Shown: positions 16,928-26,248, counted from the first letter of the stretch. The stretch is DNA of 64,000 nucleotides from Leptospira_A soteropolitanensis (GCF_026151335.1 NZ_JAMQPP010000010.1); one strand, 5' to 3'. Translations and numbers: made by a program. Notes: generated by a model from the letters alone, not told the origin.

Positions 16928-19210
16928 TTATAACTCCAATTCTTTCATCATTTTTTTGTATAACTCGAAGTATTGGGATTTCGAGAATTCACGAATGACT
17001 TCATCAGGAAGGTTGCCAAGTAAGTTATCCAAATAACCTAACACTTTTTTGCGATCACCAGCGGATAAATTTTCGCTACCAACCTCGGCAAAAGCTTCCT
17101 CTGCAGGGGTTTGTTTTCCCTCTGGTGCGGATACATCTGATTTACGAAGTTCTTCCAATGGAGAAAGTTTTCCTTCCATTGCATATTCATCTAAATCAAC
17201 TTCGTATTCTTCCGAATCATCTGAAGCTAAAGTCGGAACTCTTGTTTCTTTAGGTGGTTCGCTGATTGTTAAATCAAAGCTATCATCAACCGCAGAATCG
17301 GAAGTTAAATCTCCAAAATCCGTATCTGATTCATGTTCGACTAAGTCTTGTTCCTCGACAGTGCCAAAATCAAATTCTGATGCATCTTCTTCACCAATTT
17401 GTTCCGATAACGCAAATTCTTCCTCAACTGGAAGGTCAGCGATATCTTCTAATCCTTCTCCGGGGAGTTCTTCCCCTAAAATTTCATCCAAACTTTCCGG
17501 CGAGAGAGTCACATTCTCTGTTTCAATTTCTGCTTCTAGAGAGTTTGCAATTTCATCAGCTGAAACCTCTTCTTCTTCCGAGGCAGTAATGTTTTCCAAC
17601 TCTTCCATTGACAAAGCGATGGATTCATCTTCTTCATCTTCTGCCATTAGATCTGATTTTGGAGTCAGTTCTTCTTCATAAGGGAGTGGTGCGCGGTCAA
17701 AACTATCAACAAGTTCTTCTTCCGAATTTTCTTCAGCATCAGAAGCAATGGATTCCAATTCTTCCATAGAAAGAGCAATGGGGCCTTCATCTTCTTCGGA
17801 AGATTCAAAACCTTCCATTTGACCTTCTAGCCCTTCTTCCGAACTTTCCGATCCTTCTAGGTCAGATTCCGTTTCTCCTAAATCAAAACCGAAATCGTCG
17901 CCGAGATCCGTTTCTAATTCGTCACTTCCTTCGATTTCAGAAGTTTCAGAATCTTCTGTTTCTTCGATTGGATCACTGGCAATGATATTTCCAAGTTCGT
18001 CTGGACTTAAAGTGATAGATTCGTCTTCTAATTCTTCGTTTAGAATGTCTGAAGTAGGTTCTTCAAAATCCTCTTCAATAGCTTCGCCAGAAATGTTTTC
18101 TAATTCTTCTAATGATAATGTGAGAGGACCTTCCTCTTCGTCATTGTCCTTAGTTTCGTTTTCTTCTTCATGCGTTTCAAACTCGCCGCCTAATAGGTCA
18201 AAGCTGCCTTCTTCATCAGTGAAACTAGGAAGGTCTGATTCATCATCGGATGTTAGGAATTCTTCTTCCGAACCTAAAGTTTCCTCTAAACTTGCTTCAC
18301 CGCCTGCTCCAAGGATACTTCCTAGTTCTTCATCAGAAAGCGTGAGGTTTTCATCTTCTTTGTTTTTTCCGAATAATTCTTCTTCTTCTGGATCAACAAG
18401 AGGTTTAAAACTAGTATCCTCTTCCTCTACCCCAAGTCCTAAGTCATCTTTAGGTATAAAAGTATCTTCATCATCATGATCAGTTAGATCAAATTGAGGT
18501 TTACCTTCTTCATCGAACGCAAGGTCTGTATCAATTTCAGAATCATCTAAATCTAGATTTAAATCGGAATGTTCATCAATTAAATTGTGTTCATGTTCCT
18601 CTTCATCAAATTGAGTTCGTGCAGGTTCTCCTGTATGATCTTCCTCTTCTAAGTTACCTGTAATATTCTCAAGTTCTTCTAAAGATAAAGAGATAGGACC
18701 TTCTTCTTCGTCTTCATCCTGCTTGGTTTTCTTAGGAGTGAGAATTCCGTCTTCACCGTTAAGAATTGATTCGATTTCTTTATCCAGGTCAATCAAATCA
18801 TCATCAAACTCTAATTCAAGATCTTCGTCAAGGGTATCGTTATATGATTGTTTTGCGGGGCTTTTGGAATTTTCTTTTTCTAAATCTTCTTCGTAGTCAG
18901 AAAAATCAGCATGAATGTCTTCATCATGCAAAATGGGGTCTTCTTCCCCAAGTAAGTTTAAATCAGAATCTAAATCTATATCTAATAAATCATCATAGGA
19001 ATCGGAAGAAGCAACCATATCCGAAATGGAATCGTCTTCCTCATCGAAGGCAGAGATATCTTCGAGGTTTGGGGCTTCAATCCCTGGCGATACATCTAAG
19101 TCATCATCGCCCATATCAAAATCATCCAAATCCAAAGAAAACGAGTCTTCATCGAGTATAGGTTCGATGTTTTCTAGATCTTCGTTTTTATTCTGTTCTT
19201 GATCCGCCAT
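16928..19210 (-). CDS. Very acidic repeat protein with conserved C-terminal helix bundle
   Basis: A 760-aa protein, dominated by Glu and Asp, that I cannot assign to a named family. It has at least seven copies of a short linear motif of type (G/S)PIxLSxEELENI, each embedded in acidic linkers. Examples are GPISLSLEELENI, GPLTLSLEELENI, ESITLSPDELGNI and ESIALSMEELENI. The C-terminus is a distinct helical segment (LGYLDNLLGNLPDEVI, then FELYKKMMKELEL). There is no signal peptide or TM helix, so it is cytoplasmic. The design suggests a flexible multivalent scaffold. It ends 1 bp before the GAF/GGDEF-like gene, which shares the acidic style. Confidence 0.75.
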   Translation of the reverse strand: MADQEQNKNEDLENIEPILDEDSFSLDLDDFDMGDDDLDVSPGIEAPNLEDISAFDEEDDSISDMVASSDSYDDLLDIDLDSDLNLLGEEDPILHDEDIHADFSDYEEDLEKENSKSPAKQSYNDTLDEDLELEFDDDLIDLDKEIESILNGEDGILTPKKTKQDEDEEEGPISLSLEELENITGNLEEEDHTGEPARTQFDEEEHEHNLIDEHSDLNLDLDDSEIDTDLAFDEEGKPQFDLTDHDDEDTFIPKDDLGLGVEEEDTSFKPLVDPEEEELFGKNKEDENLTLSDEELGSILGAGGEASLEETLGSEEEFLTSDDESDLPSFTDEEGSFDLLGGEFETHEEENETKDNDEEEGPLTLSLEELENISGEAIEEDFEEPTSDILNEELEDESITLSPDELGNIIASDPIEETEDSETSEIEGSDELETDLGDDFGFDLGETESDLEGSESSEEGLEGQMEGFESSEEDEGPIALSMEELESIASDAEENSEEELVDSFDRAPLPYEEELTPKSDLMAEDEEDESIALSMEELENITASEEEEVSADEIANSLEAEIETENVTLSPESLDEILGEELPGEGLEDIADLPVEEEFALSEQIGEEDASEFDFGTVEEQDLVEHESDTDFGDLTSDSAVDDSFDLTISEPPKETRVPTLASDDSEEYEVDLDEYAMEGKLSPLEELRKSDVSAPEGKQTPAEEAFAEVGSENLSAGDRKKVLGYLDNLLGNLPDEVIREFSKSQYFELYKKMMKELEL
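17470..18705 (-). repeat. Seven in-gene repeats encoding the LSxEELxxI motif
   Basis: Imperfect copies of a roughly 40-45 nt coding unit recur irregularly within the acidic repeat gene. The core peptide is LS-(L/P/M/D)-(E/D)-(E/S)-L-(E/G/D)-x-I. The order from the N-terminus is ISLSLEELENI, LTLSDEELGSI, LTLSLEELENI, ITLSPDELGNI, IALSMEELESI, IALSMEELENI and VTLSPESLDEI. Confidence 0.7.
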
Positions 19211-19219
19211 TCGCCTCGA

Positions 19220-19516
19220 TTACCGTTTTCCCAAATTTAGTATCTGGCCATCCTCTAATGGTAACTCCAAGATACTATCCTCCATTTTGATTTGCGCTCC
19301 AGGTAAGTAACCACCCGCCATCTCAATCAAATCTTTACCATTCGAGCCTGCATCTAATGAATAAAACCCAGGGTTCACCACAGGTCCTTCAATTTTAACA
19401 CGAATTGGCTCTTCAGAATAGATTCTTTTTCGCAAATCAGGGTTTTCCTTTAAGTAATAGAATCCAGCAAACAGTATCGTCACCAATACAGAACGTCGAA
19501 TCCAATCTATAGCCAA
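19220..19516 (-). CDS. Membrane-anchored SLBB-like small protein
   Basis: A 98-aa protein with a single N-terminal membrane helix (RRSVLVTILFAGFYYL) and a beta-grasp segment, VKIEGPVVNPGFYSLDAGS...LIEMAGGYLPGA. This matches the SLBB/ComEA-type pattern (VxGxVxxPGxYxLxxGxxxxDxIxxAGG). The domain usually binds a polysaccharide or DNA ligand outside the membrane. The start is TTG at 19516 behind a GAGGGGG ribosome site that can be paired with an upstream C6 run. It lies 47 nt after atpC and 9 nt before the acidic repeat gene. Confidence 0.65.
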   Translation of the reverse strand: MAIDWIRRSVLVTILFAGFYYLKENPDLRKRIYSEEPIRVKIEGPVVNPGFYSLDAGSNGKDLIEMAGGYLPGAQIKMEDSILELPLEDGQILNLGKR

Positions 19517-19521
19517 AGGAA

Positions 19522-19558
19522 TTCCCCCTCTGGTTTATTTTCGGCAAGAAGGGGGGAA
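19522..19558 (-). promoter_or_regulatory. Possible ribosome-site-masking hairpin after atpC
   Basis: On the minus strand TTCCCCCC (19558-19551) can pair with the GGGGGAA (19528-19522) that forms the ribosome site of the SLBB-like gene, with a loop of about 22 nt. It lies entirely between the atpC stop and the TTG start. Confidence 0.45.
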
Positions 19559-19563
19559 AAAAA

Positions 19564-19944
19564 TTAACGTTCGTGCAGTAAAATGCGAACTTTTGCTTTC
19601 TTTAGTAGATTTTCTTTCTCTTTCGAGGAAGGAAGTGATTCCGCTTCCTGTAAGAGTTCGATGGCGTGGTCATGAGTCAAATCTTCCTCAGAATCCCCAC
19701 CTTCGGTGAGAACTCGGATTTGATCATTTTTCACTTCACAAAATCCTCCATCGATGGCGATTCGGAATTCTTTTCCAGCTGTATGCAATTTGATCAGTCC
19801 AAAATCGAGTTGGGAAACAAGAGTCGCATGGCCTGGTAAAATTCCAAAATAACCCACAGAACCTGGCAGAATCACCGATTCTGCCTTGCCCTGGTAAAGG
19901 ATTTTGTCAGGAGAGATGACTGTTAAAGTCAGTTCTTTACTCAT
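19564..19944 (-). CDS. atpC: ATP synthase F1 epsilon subunit
   Basis: A 126-aa central-stalk subunit that regulates ATPase direction. It has the beta-sandwich ILYQGKAESVILPGSVGYFGILPGHATLVSQL and a short C-terminal helical hairpin (LPSSKEKENLLKKAKVRI). It is the last gene of the atp operon, 5 nt after atpD. Confidence 0.96.
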   Translation of the reverse strand: MSKELTLTVISPDKILYQGKAESVILPGSVGYFGILPGHATLVSQLDFGLIKLHTAGKEFRIAIDGGFCEVKNDQIRVLTEGGDSEEDLTHDHAIELLQEAESLPSSKEKENLLKKAKVRILLHER

Positions 19945-19949
19945 CCTGA

Positions 19950-21356
19950 TTAACCTTTGAGTTGTTTCGCCGCTTCGATCGCTTCGTCAATCGATCCGAC
20001 CATATAGAATGCTTGTTCTGGAAGTGTGTCATACTTACCTTCAATAATTCCTTTGAAGGAACGGATGGTGTCTTCCAATTTTACATACTTTCCAGGTCGA
20101 CCAGTGAACTGTTCTGCTACGTGGAAAGGTTGCGAGAGGAATTTCTCCAAACGACGAGCACGAGAAACAAGGATTTTGTCATCCTCAGAAAGTTCGTCCA
20201 TACCAAGGATCGCGATGATATCTTGTAGGTCTTTGTATCTTTGAAGAATTCTTTGTACTTCACGTGCCGTGTTGTAGTGGTCTTCCCCAACAATTTGTGG
20301 GTTCATAATGCGTGATGTGGAATCGAGTGGATCCACCGCAGGATAAATCCCTTTTTCAGAAATCGCACGAGATAAAGTCGTTGTTGCATCCAAGTGAGCA
20401 AACGCAGTTGCAGGAGCCGGGTCAGTTAAGTCGTCGGCAGGAACGTAGATCGCTTGCACAGAAGTGATGGAACCTCTTGTTGTGGAAGTGATTCGTTCTT
20501 GTAATCCACCCATCTCAGTGGAAAGAGTTGGTTGATAACCTACCGCAGATGGCATACGACCAAGAAGGGCAGATACTTCAGAACCTGCTTGAGAAAAACG
20601 GAAGATATTATCAACGAAAAGAAGGATATCGGACCCTGATTCGTCACGGAAGTTTTCTGCCATAGTTAATGCAGAAAGTGCAATACGAAGACGAGCACCA
20701 GGTGGTTCGTTCATCTGACCAAAACAAAGAACGGTTTTGTCGATAACTCCCGATTCTTTCATCTCATTCCAGAGGTCGTTTCCTTCACGAGTTCTTTCAC
20801 CCACACCAGCGAACACAGAGTAACCACCATGTTGTTTTGCGATGTTGTTGATAAGCTCTTGGATAAGAACGGTTTTTCCTACCCCGGCACCACCGAATAG
20901 TCCTGTTTTTCCCCCTTTGATATAAGGAGCGAGTAAATCGATAACCTTGATCCCTGTTTCAAAGATTTCAGTTTTTGGTTTAATTTCATCGTAAGAAGGT
21001 GCATTTCTATGGATTGGCATCTTTTTTACGTCTTTAGGAAGATCACCGAGTTCATCGATAGCCTCACCAAGAACGTTAAAGATACGGCCAAGAGTTTTTG
21101 TTCCTACTGGAACAGAAATTGGTACTCCTGTATCAATCACTTCTAATCCTCTTTTTAATCCGTCAGTGGATTGAAGGGAGATTGCACGAACAGTGTTGTC
21201 TCCAATATGTTGCTGCACTTCTGCAGTGATAGTCACATCTTTGCCATTAACTTTCGATTTAATCTCTACGGCATTGTAGATCTCAGGCATATTCCCGGAA
21301 TCAAAACTGATGTCCATTACCGAACCGATGATTTGTTTAATTTTACCTTTATTCAT
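19950..21356 (-). CDS. atpD: ATP synthase F1 beta subunit
   Basis: Catalytic subunit of the F1 head, 468 aa. The Walker A motif GGAGVGKTVLIQELI, GERTREGNDLW with the catalytic Glu, the Walker B segment DILLFVDNIFRFSQAGSEVSALLGRMPSAVGYQPTL and the DELSED (here MDELSEDD) motif are all intact. It is 21 nt after atpG in the operon. Confidence 0.98.
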   Translation of the reverse strand: MNKGKIKQIIGSVMDISFDSGNMPEIYNAVEIKSKVNGKDVTITAEVQQHIGDNTVRAISLQSTDGLKRGLEVIDTGVPISVPVGTKTLGRIFNVLGEAIDELGDLPKDVKKMPIHRNAPSYDEIKPKTEIFETGIKVIDLLAPYIKGGKTGLFGGAGVGKTVLIQELINNIAKQHGGYSVFAGVGERTREGNDLWNEMKESGVIDKTVLCFGQMNEPPGARLRIALSALTMAENFRDESGSDILLFVDNIFRFSQAGSEVSALLGRMPSAVGYQPTLSTEMGGLQERITSTTRGSITSVQAIYVPADDLTDPAPATAFAHLDATTTLSRAISEKGIYPAVDPLDSTSRIMNPQIVGEDHYNTAREVQRILQRYKDLQDIIAILGMDELSEDDKILVSRARRLEKFLSQPFHVAEQFTGRPGKYVKLEDTIRSFKGIIEGKYDTLPEQAFYMVGSIDEAIEAAKQLKG

Positions 21357-21377
21357 ATATACTCCGAAAGACCTTTG

Positions 21378-22247
21378 TTAGGAGATGGCTTCCGCTCCCC
21401 CTACGATTTCTGAAATTTCCTGTGTAATTTTTGCCTGACGAACTCGGTTGTAACCGCGGGTTAGAAGTTTAATCATCTCACCTGCTGCATCTGTTGCCGC
21501 TTTCATAGCTACTCTACGTGCGATGTGTTCGGAAGCTACCGATTCCAAAATGATCTTAACGAAAGTTGTTTTGATCACCATCGGAAGAAGGTTTTCCAAA
21601 ATAGTTCTTGGATCCGGCTCATACAATACTTCAGGACCAGAAGATCCTTTGGCACTCGTATCTTCCATTGATAAAGGAAGTACTGTTGTGATCTCTGGTT
21701 TTTGAGTTGCAGCCGAATAATAATGTGTGGAAATGATTTCTACAGAATCCACAGACTCATTTGCAAAACGTTCCATAAAGTAAGTTGCAAGGTCGTTTGC
21801 TTCTTTACTTCCTGCTTTGTCATCGATATTGGTATATGTTGTTACCAATTCAACTTTTGCAAATTTAAAGAAAGCAATGGCTTTTTTCCCTGCGGCATGG
21901 ACTTCTACTTCCACACCTTTTGACTTCAACTCTTCGATTCGGTTTTTGACCATCCGAAGAAGATTGGAGTTAAAACCACCACATAACCCACGGTTTGCGG
22001 CGATTGCAAGGATAGCAACTTTTCGGATTTTATCCGGCTTCCTTAAGTAAGGGCTGTGGATGATCCCAGCAAGGCCAGACAAAGAAGAAACTAACTCACG
22101 AGTTAAATCAGCGTATGGTTTCGCCGCATTCACTTTGTTAGTGGCCTTTTTTGCCTTTGCCGTGGAGACCATCTCCATGGTTCGAGTGATTTTTCTCGTG
22201 TTTTTAACCGAGTTAATCCTCTTTTTTATCTCACGCGGTGTCGCCAA
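21378..22247 (-). CDS. atpG: ATP synthase F1 gamma subunit
   Basis: Rotor shaft of F1, 289 aa. The N-terminal helix IKKRINSVKNTRKITRTMEMVSTAK, the GLCGGFN motif and the C-terminal helix with AATDAAGEMI...YNRVRQAKITQEISEIVGGA are characteristic. It is 11 nt after atpA. Confidence 0.97.
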   Translation of the reverse strand: MATPREIKKRINSVKNTRKITRTMEMVSTAKAKKATNKVNAAKPYADLTRELVSSLSGLAGIIHSPYLRKPDKIRKVAILAIAANRGLCGGFNSNLLRMVKNRIEELKSKGVEVEVHAAGKKAIAFFKFAKVELVTTYTNIDDKAGSKEANDLATYFMERFANESVDSVEIISTHYYSAATQKPEITTVLPLSMEDTSAKGSSGPEVLYEPDPRTILENLLPMVIKTTFVKIILESVASEHIARRVAMKAATDAAGEMIKLLTRGYNRVRQAKITQEISEIVGGAEAIS

Positions 22248-22258
22248 GATCTTTCCCC

Positions 22259-23773
22259 TTAGTTATTCTTTGCTAGAAAATGTTCAACAATCGATTTGAT
22301 TGTTTTTTGTAGAGCTGCTTCTTGTTTTACTTCTTTGGCAGTTCTAATTTCTTCCAAAATTTCAGTGTGTTGCTCTCTCATCGTTTTCAAAAGGAAAGAT
22401 TCAAATTCTCTAACTTTAGCGGTAGGAATTGTATCCATAAATCCTTTTGTTACAGCAAAGATGGAAATTACTTGTTCTTCTACTGGAGATGGTGAGTTAT
22501 TTGGCTGTTTTAGAATTTCAAGAACTCGGTATCCACGATCAAGCTGTGCTTGTGTGACTGGATCCAGTTCTGTTCCTAACTGTGCAAACGCTTCTAAGTC
22601 ACGGAACTGTGCCAAGTCTGACTTGAGTGTTCCCGCTACTTTTTTCATCGCTTTGATTTGCGCTGCAGATCCAACCCGTGATACAGAAATCCCTACATCC
22701 ACCGCAGGGCGTAGTCCCGATGCAAAAAGGTTGGATTGAAGGTAAATCTGACCATCAGTAATGGAGATTACGTTAGTCGGGATGTAGGCGGATACTTCCC
22801 CTTCTTGCGTTTCAATGATTGGAAGTGCAGTCATAGACCCACCACCAAATTTATCATCGAGTTTTGCTGCTCTTTCAAGAAGGCGAGAGTGAAGATAGAA
22901 TACGTCCCCAGGATATGCTTCACGACCTGGTGGGCGGCGTAGAAGTAATGACATTTGTCTGTATGCAACGGCTTGTTTGGAAAGGTCATCGTAAACAACG
23001 AGTGTTGCTTTTCCTTCTTCATACATAAAGTATTCAGCCATTGTCGCACCAGAATAAGGTGCAATGTATAACATTGGTGCAGGTTCCGATGCGTTTGCAG
23101 ATACGATGATTGTATACTCAAGAGCACCTTTTTCGCGTAACATTTCGATGGTGGAAGCAACTGTAGATGCTTTTTGTCCAATCGCTACATAAACGCAGAT
23201 CACACCTTTACCTTTTTGGTTGATGATGGTGTCGATTGCGATGGAAGTTTTTCCTGTTCCACGGTCACCGATGATAAGCTCTCTTTGTCCACGTCCAATT
23301 GGGATCATTGCATCAATTGCTTTGATACCAGTTTGCATTGGCTCATGAACCGATTTTCTCATCGCAATTCCAGGAGCTGGAGACTCAACCGGTCTTGTTT
23401 TTTTTGCGTTTAAGGGGCCTTTTCCGTCGATCACTTCCCCAAGTGGGTTAAGAACTCGACCGAGAAGTTCAGGGCCTACCGGAACTTCGAAGATTTTTCC
23501 CACACGTTTAACGGAAAAACCTTCTTCAATTTTAATATAATCACCGAAGATTACAACCCCTACGGAGTTTTCTTCTAAGTTGAATGCTTGCCCTCGAACT
23601 CCGTTTTGGAATTCAACAAGCTCTCCTGACATTACGTTTGTGAGTCCGTAAACTCTCGCAATCCCGTCCCCAACTTCGAGAACTGTTCCGACTTCTTCAA
23701 CTTGAAGGTCTTTTTTGAAGTTTTTAATTTCTTGTTTTAGTACCGACGTTACTTCGTCTGTTTTAATTTTCAT
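22259..23773 (-). CDS. atpA: ATP synthase F1 alpha subunit
   Basis: Non-catalytic nucleotide-binding subunit of F1, 504 aa. It has the P-loop GDRGTGKTSIAIDTI, the YSGATMAEYFMYEEGK segment, and VGSAAQIKAMKKVAGTLK with the arginine finger in the preceding SVSRVGSA. The start overlaps the atpH stop by 4 nt. Confidence 0.98.
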   Translation of the reverse strand: MKIKTDEVTSVLKQEIKNFKKDLQVEEVGTVLEVGDGIARVYGLTNVMSGELVEFQNGVRGQAFNLEENSVGVVIFGDYIKIEEGFSVKRVGKIFEVPVGPELLGRVLNPLGEVIDGKGPLNAKKTRPVESPAPGIAMRKSVHEPMQTGIKAIDAMIPIGRGQRELIIGDRGTGKTSIAIDTIINQKGKGVICVYVAIGQKASTVASTIEMLREKGALEYTIIVSANASEPAPMLYIAPYSGATMAEYFMYEEGKATLVVYDDLSKQAVAYRQMSLLLRRPPGREAYPGDVFYLHSRLLERAAKLDDKFGGGSMTALPIIETQEGEVSAYIPTNVISITDGQIYLQSNLFASGLRPAVDVGISVSRVGSAAQIKAMKKVAGTLKSDLAQFRDLEAFAQLGTELDPVTQAQLDRGYRVLEILKQPNNSPSPVEEQVISIFAVTKGFMDTIPTAKVREFESFLLKTMREQHTEILEEIRTAKEVKQEAALQKTIKSIVEHFLAKNN

Positions 23774-24333
23774 TCAAATGCTCCGACTGGGATTTTCTTT
23801 TGGAGGAGAGCCTCTTCTATTCCTGCAAGTTTTGCACGGATCGAGGCATCGATTAAAAAGTCGTCTATAAAGAGTTTGAATCCACCAATAAGGGCTGGAT
23901 CCGTTTGTTCTGTGACACGAAGATCGCGTCCAAACTTGGAAGTGATAGACTTGGTGATTCGATCTACAGCTTCTTTGCCAAGAGAATCTTTGGAAACAAT
24001 GCGAAGAGAACTACGATTTTTAAGTCGGTCCACTCCTGTTCTATAATCTTCCAAAATATCCTTGAGGAATAGAAATCGATTTTTGCGAACCACAAGTGTG
24101 ATGAAGTTGGCAACGATTTCCGATGCCTTCCCTTGAACTGACTTTTCAGCAGTTCGTTCTTTCTCAGAAGGATCAACTAATGGAGAAAGGAAATAATGGC
24201 GAATTGATTCATCAGAAAAGAAAACATCAACGAGTGTTGAAAGTTCCTCTTCTGTTGACTCAAGTGAGTTAGCTTCCTGAGCTAACTCCAAAAGTGCCGT
24301 TGCGTAAACCTTTGAAATTTGGTTCAGACTCAT
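23770..24333 (-). CDS. atpH: ATP synthase F1 delta subunit
   Basis: Links F1 to the peripheral stalk, 187 aa. It has the N-terminal helical domain KVYATALLELAQEANSLES and the C-terminal signature DPALIGGFKLFIDDFLIDASIRAKL. It overlaps both neighbours by 4 nt, so translation is coupled. Confidence 0.95.
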   Translation of the reverse strand: MSLNQISKVYATALLELAQEANSLESTEEELSTLVDVFFSDESIRHYFLSPLVDPSEKERTAEKSVQGKASEIVANFITLVVRKNRFLFLKDILEDYRTGVDRLKNRSSLRIVSKDSLGKEAVDRITKSITSKFGRDLRVTEQTDPALIGGFKLFIDDFLIDASIRAKLAGIEEALLQKKIPVGAFE

Positions 24334-24854
24334 TTGATTTTAAGTTTATCGAGTTTTGCGATCTCTTTTTCGACAAAGGAAGCATAGTCTTCCTTCTTCA
24401 ATTGTTTCTCCAAGATCTCACTCGCGATGAGAACGGACATTTCCACAATTTGGTTTTGCATTTCAGATAATGCTCTGCTCTTCGCTAAATCGATTTCGCG
24501 AATTGCGTTATCTTTAATGCCTTTCACTTCGTTGTGTGCTTCTTCCGTCAATCGAGAGCGGAGAGCAACTGCATCTTTTTTAGCTTCATCTACAATTTTA
24601 TGAGCTTCTTCCGTCGCTTTGAAGAGTTGGTCTTTATATTCTTTTAAAGACTTTTCTGCTTCTACGCGAAGGGTTTCTGCTTTGTTGATATCGCCTTGGA
24701 TGCCGGAAGCACGTTCTTCGAGAGCATGAAGGATCTTGTCCCATGCAAATTTTTTAAGAACGAAGACAACAACTGAGAAAGTGACCAGGGTCCAGATGAC
24801 CAGACCCGGATTGACTTTCAGCAAATTGAAGCCGGAAGCCGCAAGGATAACCAA
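24330..24854 (-). CDS. atpF: ATP synthase Fo b subunit
   Basis: Peripheral-stalk subunit, 174 aa, with one N-terminal membrane helix (NPGLVIWTLVTFSVVVFVLKKFAWDKI) and a long charged coiled coil. The start is TTG at 24854, 2 nt after the atpE stop, with AAGGACA upstream. No nearby ATG would keep the membrane helix. Confidence 0.95.
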   Translation of the reverse strand: MVILAASGFNLLKVNPGLVIWTLVTFSVVVFVLKKFAWDKILHALEERASGIQGDINKAETLRVEAEKSLKEYKDQLFKATEEAHKIVDEAKKDAVALRSRLTEEAHNEVKGIKDNAIREIDLAKSRALSEMQNQIVEMSVLIASEILEKQLKKEDYASFVEKEIAKLDKLKIK

Positions 24855-24856
24855 GA

Positions 24857-25141
24857 CTATTGTCCTTGTTCTACTTTAGTGGCACCAGCACCAATTGTTT
24901 TGTCAATTGAGCCATTGAGTTTGAGCGCGATAAGAAGAGCGATTACCACTGCGAAAAGTGCTGCACCTTCAATCATACCTGCTGCTACGTAAAGAACGAG
25001 TTGGATCTTTCCCGCTGCTTCTGGTTGGCGGCTGATGCTTTCTGCCACTGATCCACCAATTCTACCAATACCGATTCCTGCACCAAGTAATGCAAGTCCT
25101 GCTGCGAGTCCTACTGCGATGTATCCTAAACCGAATTCCAT
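24857..25141 (-). CDS. atpE: ATP synthase Fo c subunit
   Basis: Proteolipid of the c-ring, 94 aa, with two membrane helices. Helix one is glycine-rich (GLAAGLALLGAGIGIGRIGG), the polar loop is SISRQPEAAGKIQ, and the ion-binding Glu lies in AAGMIEGAALFAVV. The Na+ signature residues (Gln in helix one, Ser/Thr after the Glu) are absent, which suggests a proton ring. That is inference. Confidence 0.96.
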   Translation of the reverse strand: MEFGLGYIAVGLAAGLALLGAGIGIGRIGGSVAESISRQPEAAGKIQLVLYVAAGMIEGAALFAVVIALLIALKLNGSIDKTIGAGATKVEQGQ

Positions 25142-25189
25142 TGTTTTCGTTTCACTCCTGTGTGTTTTATAATATAAATAAAACCAATC

Positions 25190-26248
25190 TTAATGTCTAT
25201 GCATCACAGTTCCGATGAAGACGGTTGTGAGCAGTGAGAAAATGAACGCTTGTAGAAAGGCTACAAGTAGTTCTAAAAAGTAAATAAGCACTGAACTGAG
25301 AACAGATACAGGTGCTATGAGCCAATTTTCGCTCATAAAGATAAACCCAAGTAACGCAAGGATCATAACGTGCCCTGCAGTCATGTTGGCAAGTAACCTC
25401 ATGGTTAACGCAAAGGAACGTGCGATATGAGTGACGATAAATTCAAGAACCCACATCAGTGGCCAAAGTGGGAGAGGAACTCCCTTAGGAACCGCATGTG
25501 CTACAAATGAAATTCCTTGGTAAGAGAATGCTGTGCCGTATATCGTTAGTAAGGTGATTGATGCAAGAGAAAGTGTGACACTGATATCACCTGTTGGTGT
25601 GATCCCAGACCAGATTTCTCCGAATGTATGGAGAGAATGTGGTGTGTGATCCACTGCCCCGACTGCCACAAGAGCATCAGAAGCGGCAACTGTTAGCTCC
25701 CCTACCGAAGGGATAAGGCCAAACAAGTTACAGAATAGAATAAAGAAAAACAATGAGAAAATATAATGGTAGTAAGAATGGCCGTGGTGATCAAGAGAAG
25801 AATCTACAACGTTTTCTTTTAGATAAGATACAAAAGCCTCTACACCTGATGTAAATTTGTTATGAACTTTTTTTGGGTTTTTTGAAATCAAATTGGCTGC
25901 AGGGATAAAGATGAGGAACATAAAGAAACATGCAATCCACATCATGGTCACTCGTTTGGTGATGTGAAGGTCAAGGCCACCAACATAGTGGTATTTCACA
26001 CCGTCATGGTTTACAAAGACATCATGGTTTTCAGCGTCGAATCCAGGTTGTCCTTCTGTCACGATGGTGCCACCGAAGTTCAGCGGAAAAACAGGAGCAT
26101 CACCTAAATGGTGTGCCATGACTTCACTGAAATCGAAGCCCTCTTCAGAGCCGTGCCCTTCCGAATCGTTCGCAAAAACATTCGTAAAACTAAGGGAAAA
26201 AACTAATAAAAATGATAAAAAAAACCGATATTTAGACTTATTTTCCAC
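25190..26248 (-). CDS. atpB: ATP synthase Fo a subunit with signal-peptide-like N-terminus
   Basis: Proton-channel subunit, 352 aa from a GTG at 26248. That GTG overlaps the upstream gene's last 11 nt and is preferred to a TTG at 26296. The essential Arg lies in SFALTMRLLANMTAGHV. It is longer than the usual 240-280 aa because of an N-terminal extension. The extension has a hydrophobic segment ending FTNVFA, like a cleavable signal peptide, then about 75 acidic and His-containing residues (GHGSEEGFDFSEVMAHHLG) before the first family helix. Confidence 0.95.
   Translation of the reverse strand: MENKSKYRFFLSFLLVFSLSFTNVFANDSEGHGSEEGFDFSEVMAHHLGDAPVFPLNFGGTIVTEGQPGFDAENHDVFVNHDGVKYHYVGGLDLHITKRVTMMWIACFFMFLIFIPAANLISKNPKKVHNKFTSGVEAFVSYLKENVVDSSLDHHGHSYYHYIFSLFFFILFCNLFGLIPSVGELTVAASDALVAVGAVDHTPHSLHTFGEIWSGITPTGDISVTLSLASITLLTIYGTAFSYQGISFVAHAVPKGVPLPLWPLMWVLEFIVTHIARSFALTMRLLANMTAGHVMILALLGFIFMSENWLIAPVSVLSSVLIYFLELLVAFLQAFIFSLLTTVFIGTVMHRH

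Noticed and set aside
17049..18479. Long Ser-rich open frames antisense to the acidic repeat gene (17049-17681, 17982-18479)
   Set aside because: They arise from reading GAA/GAT-rich codons on the opposite strand; no ribosome sites, no recognisable domains, and the sense gene is clearly coding.
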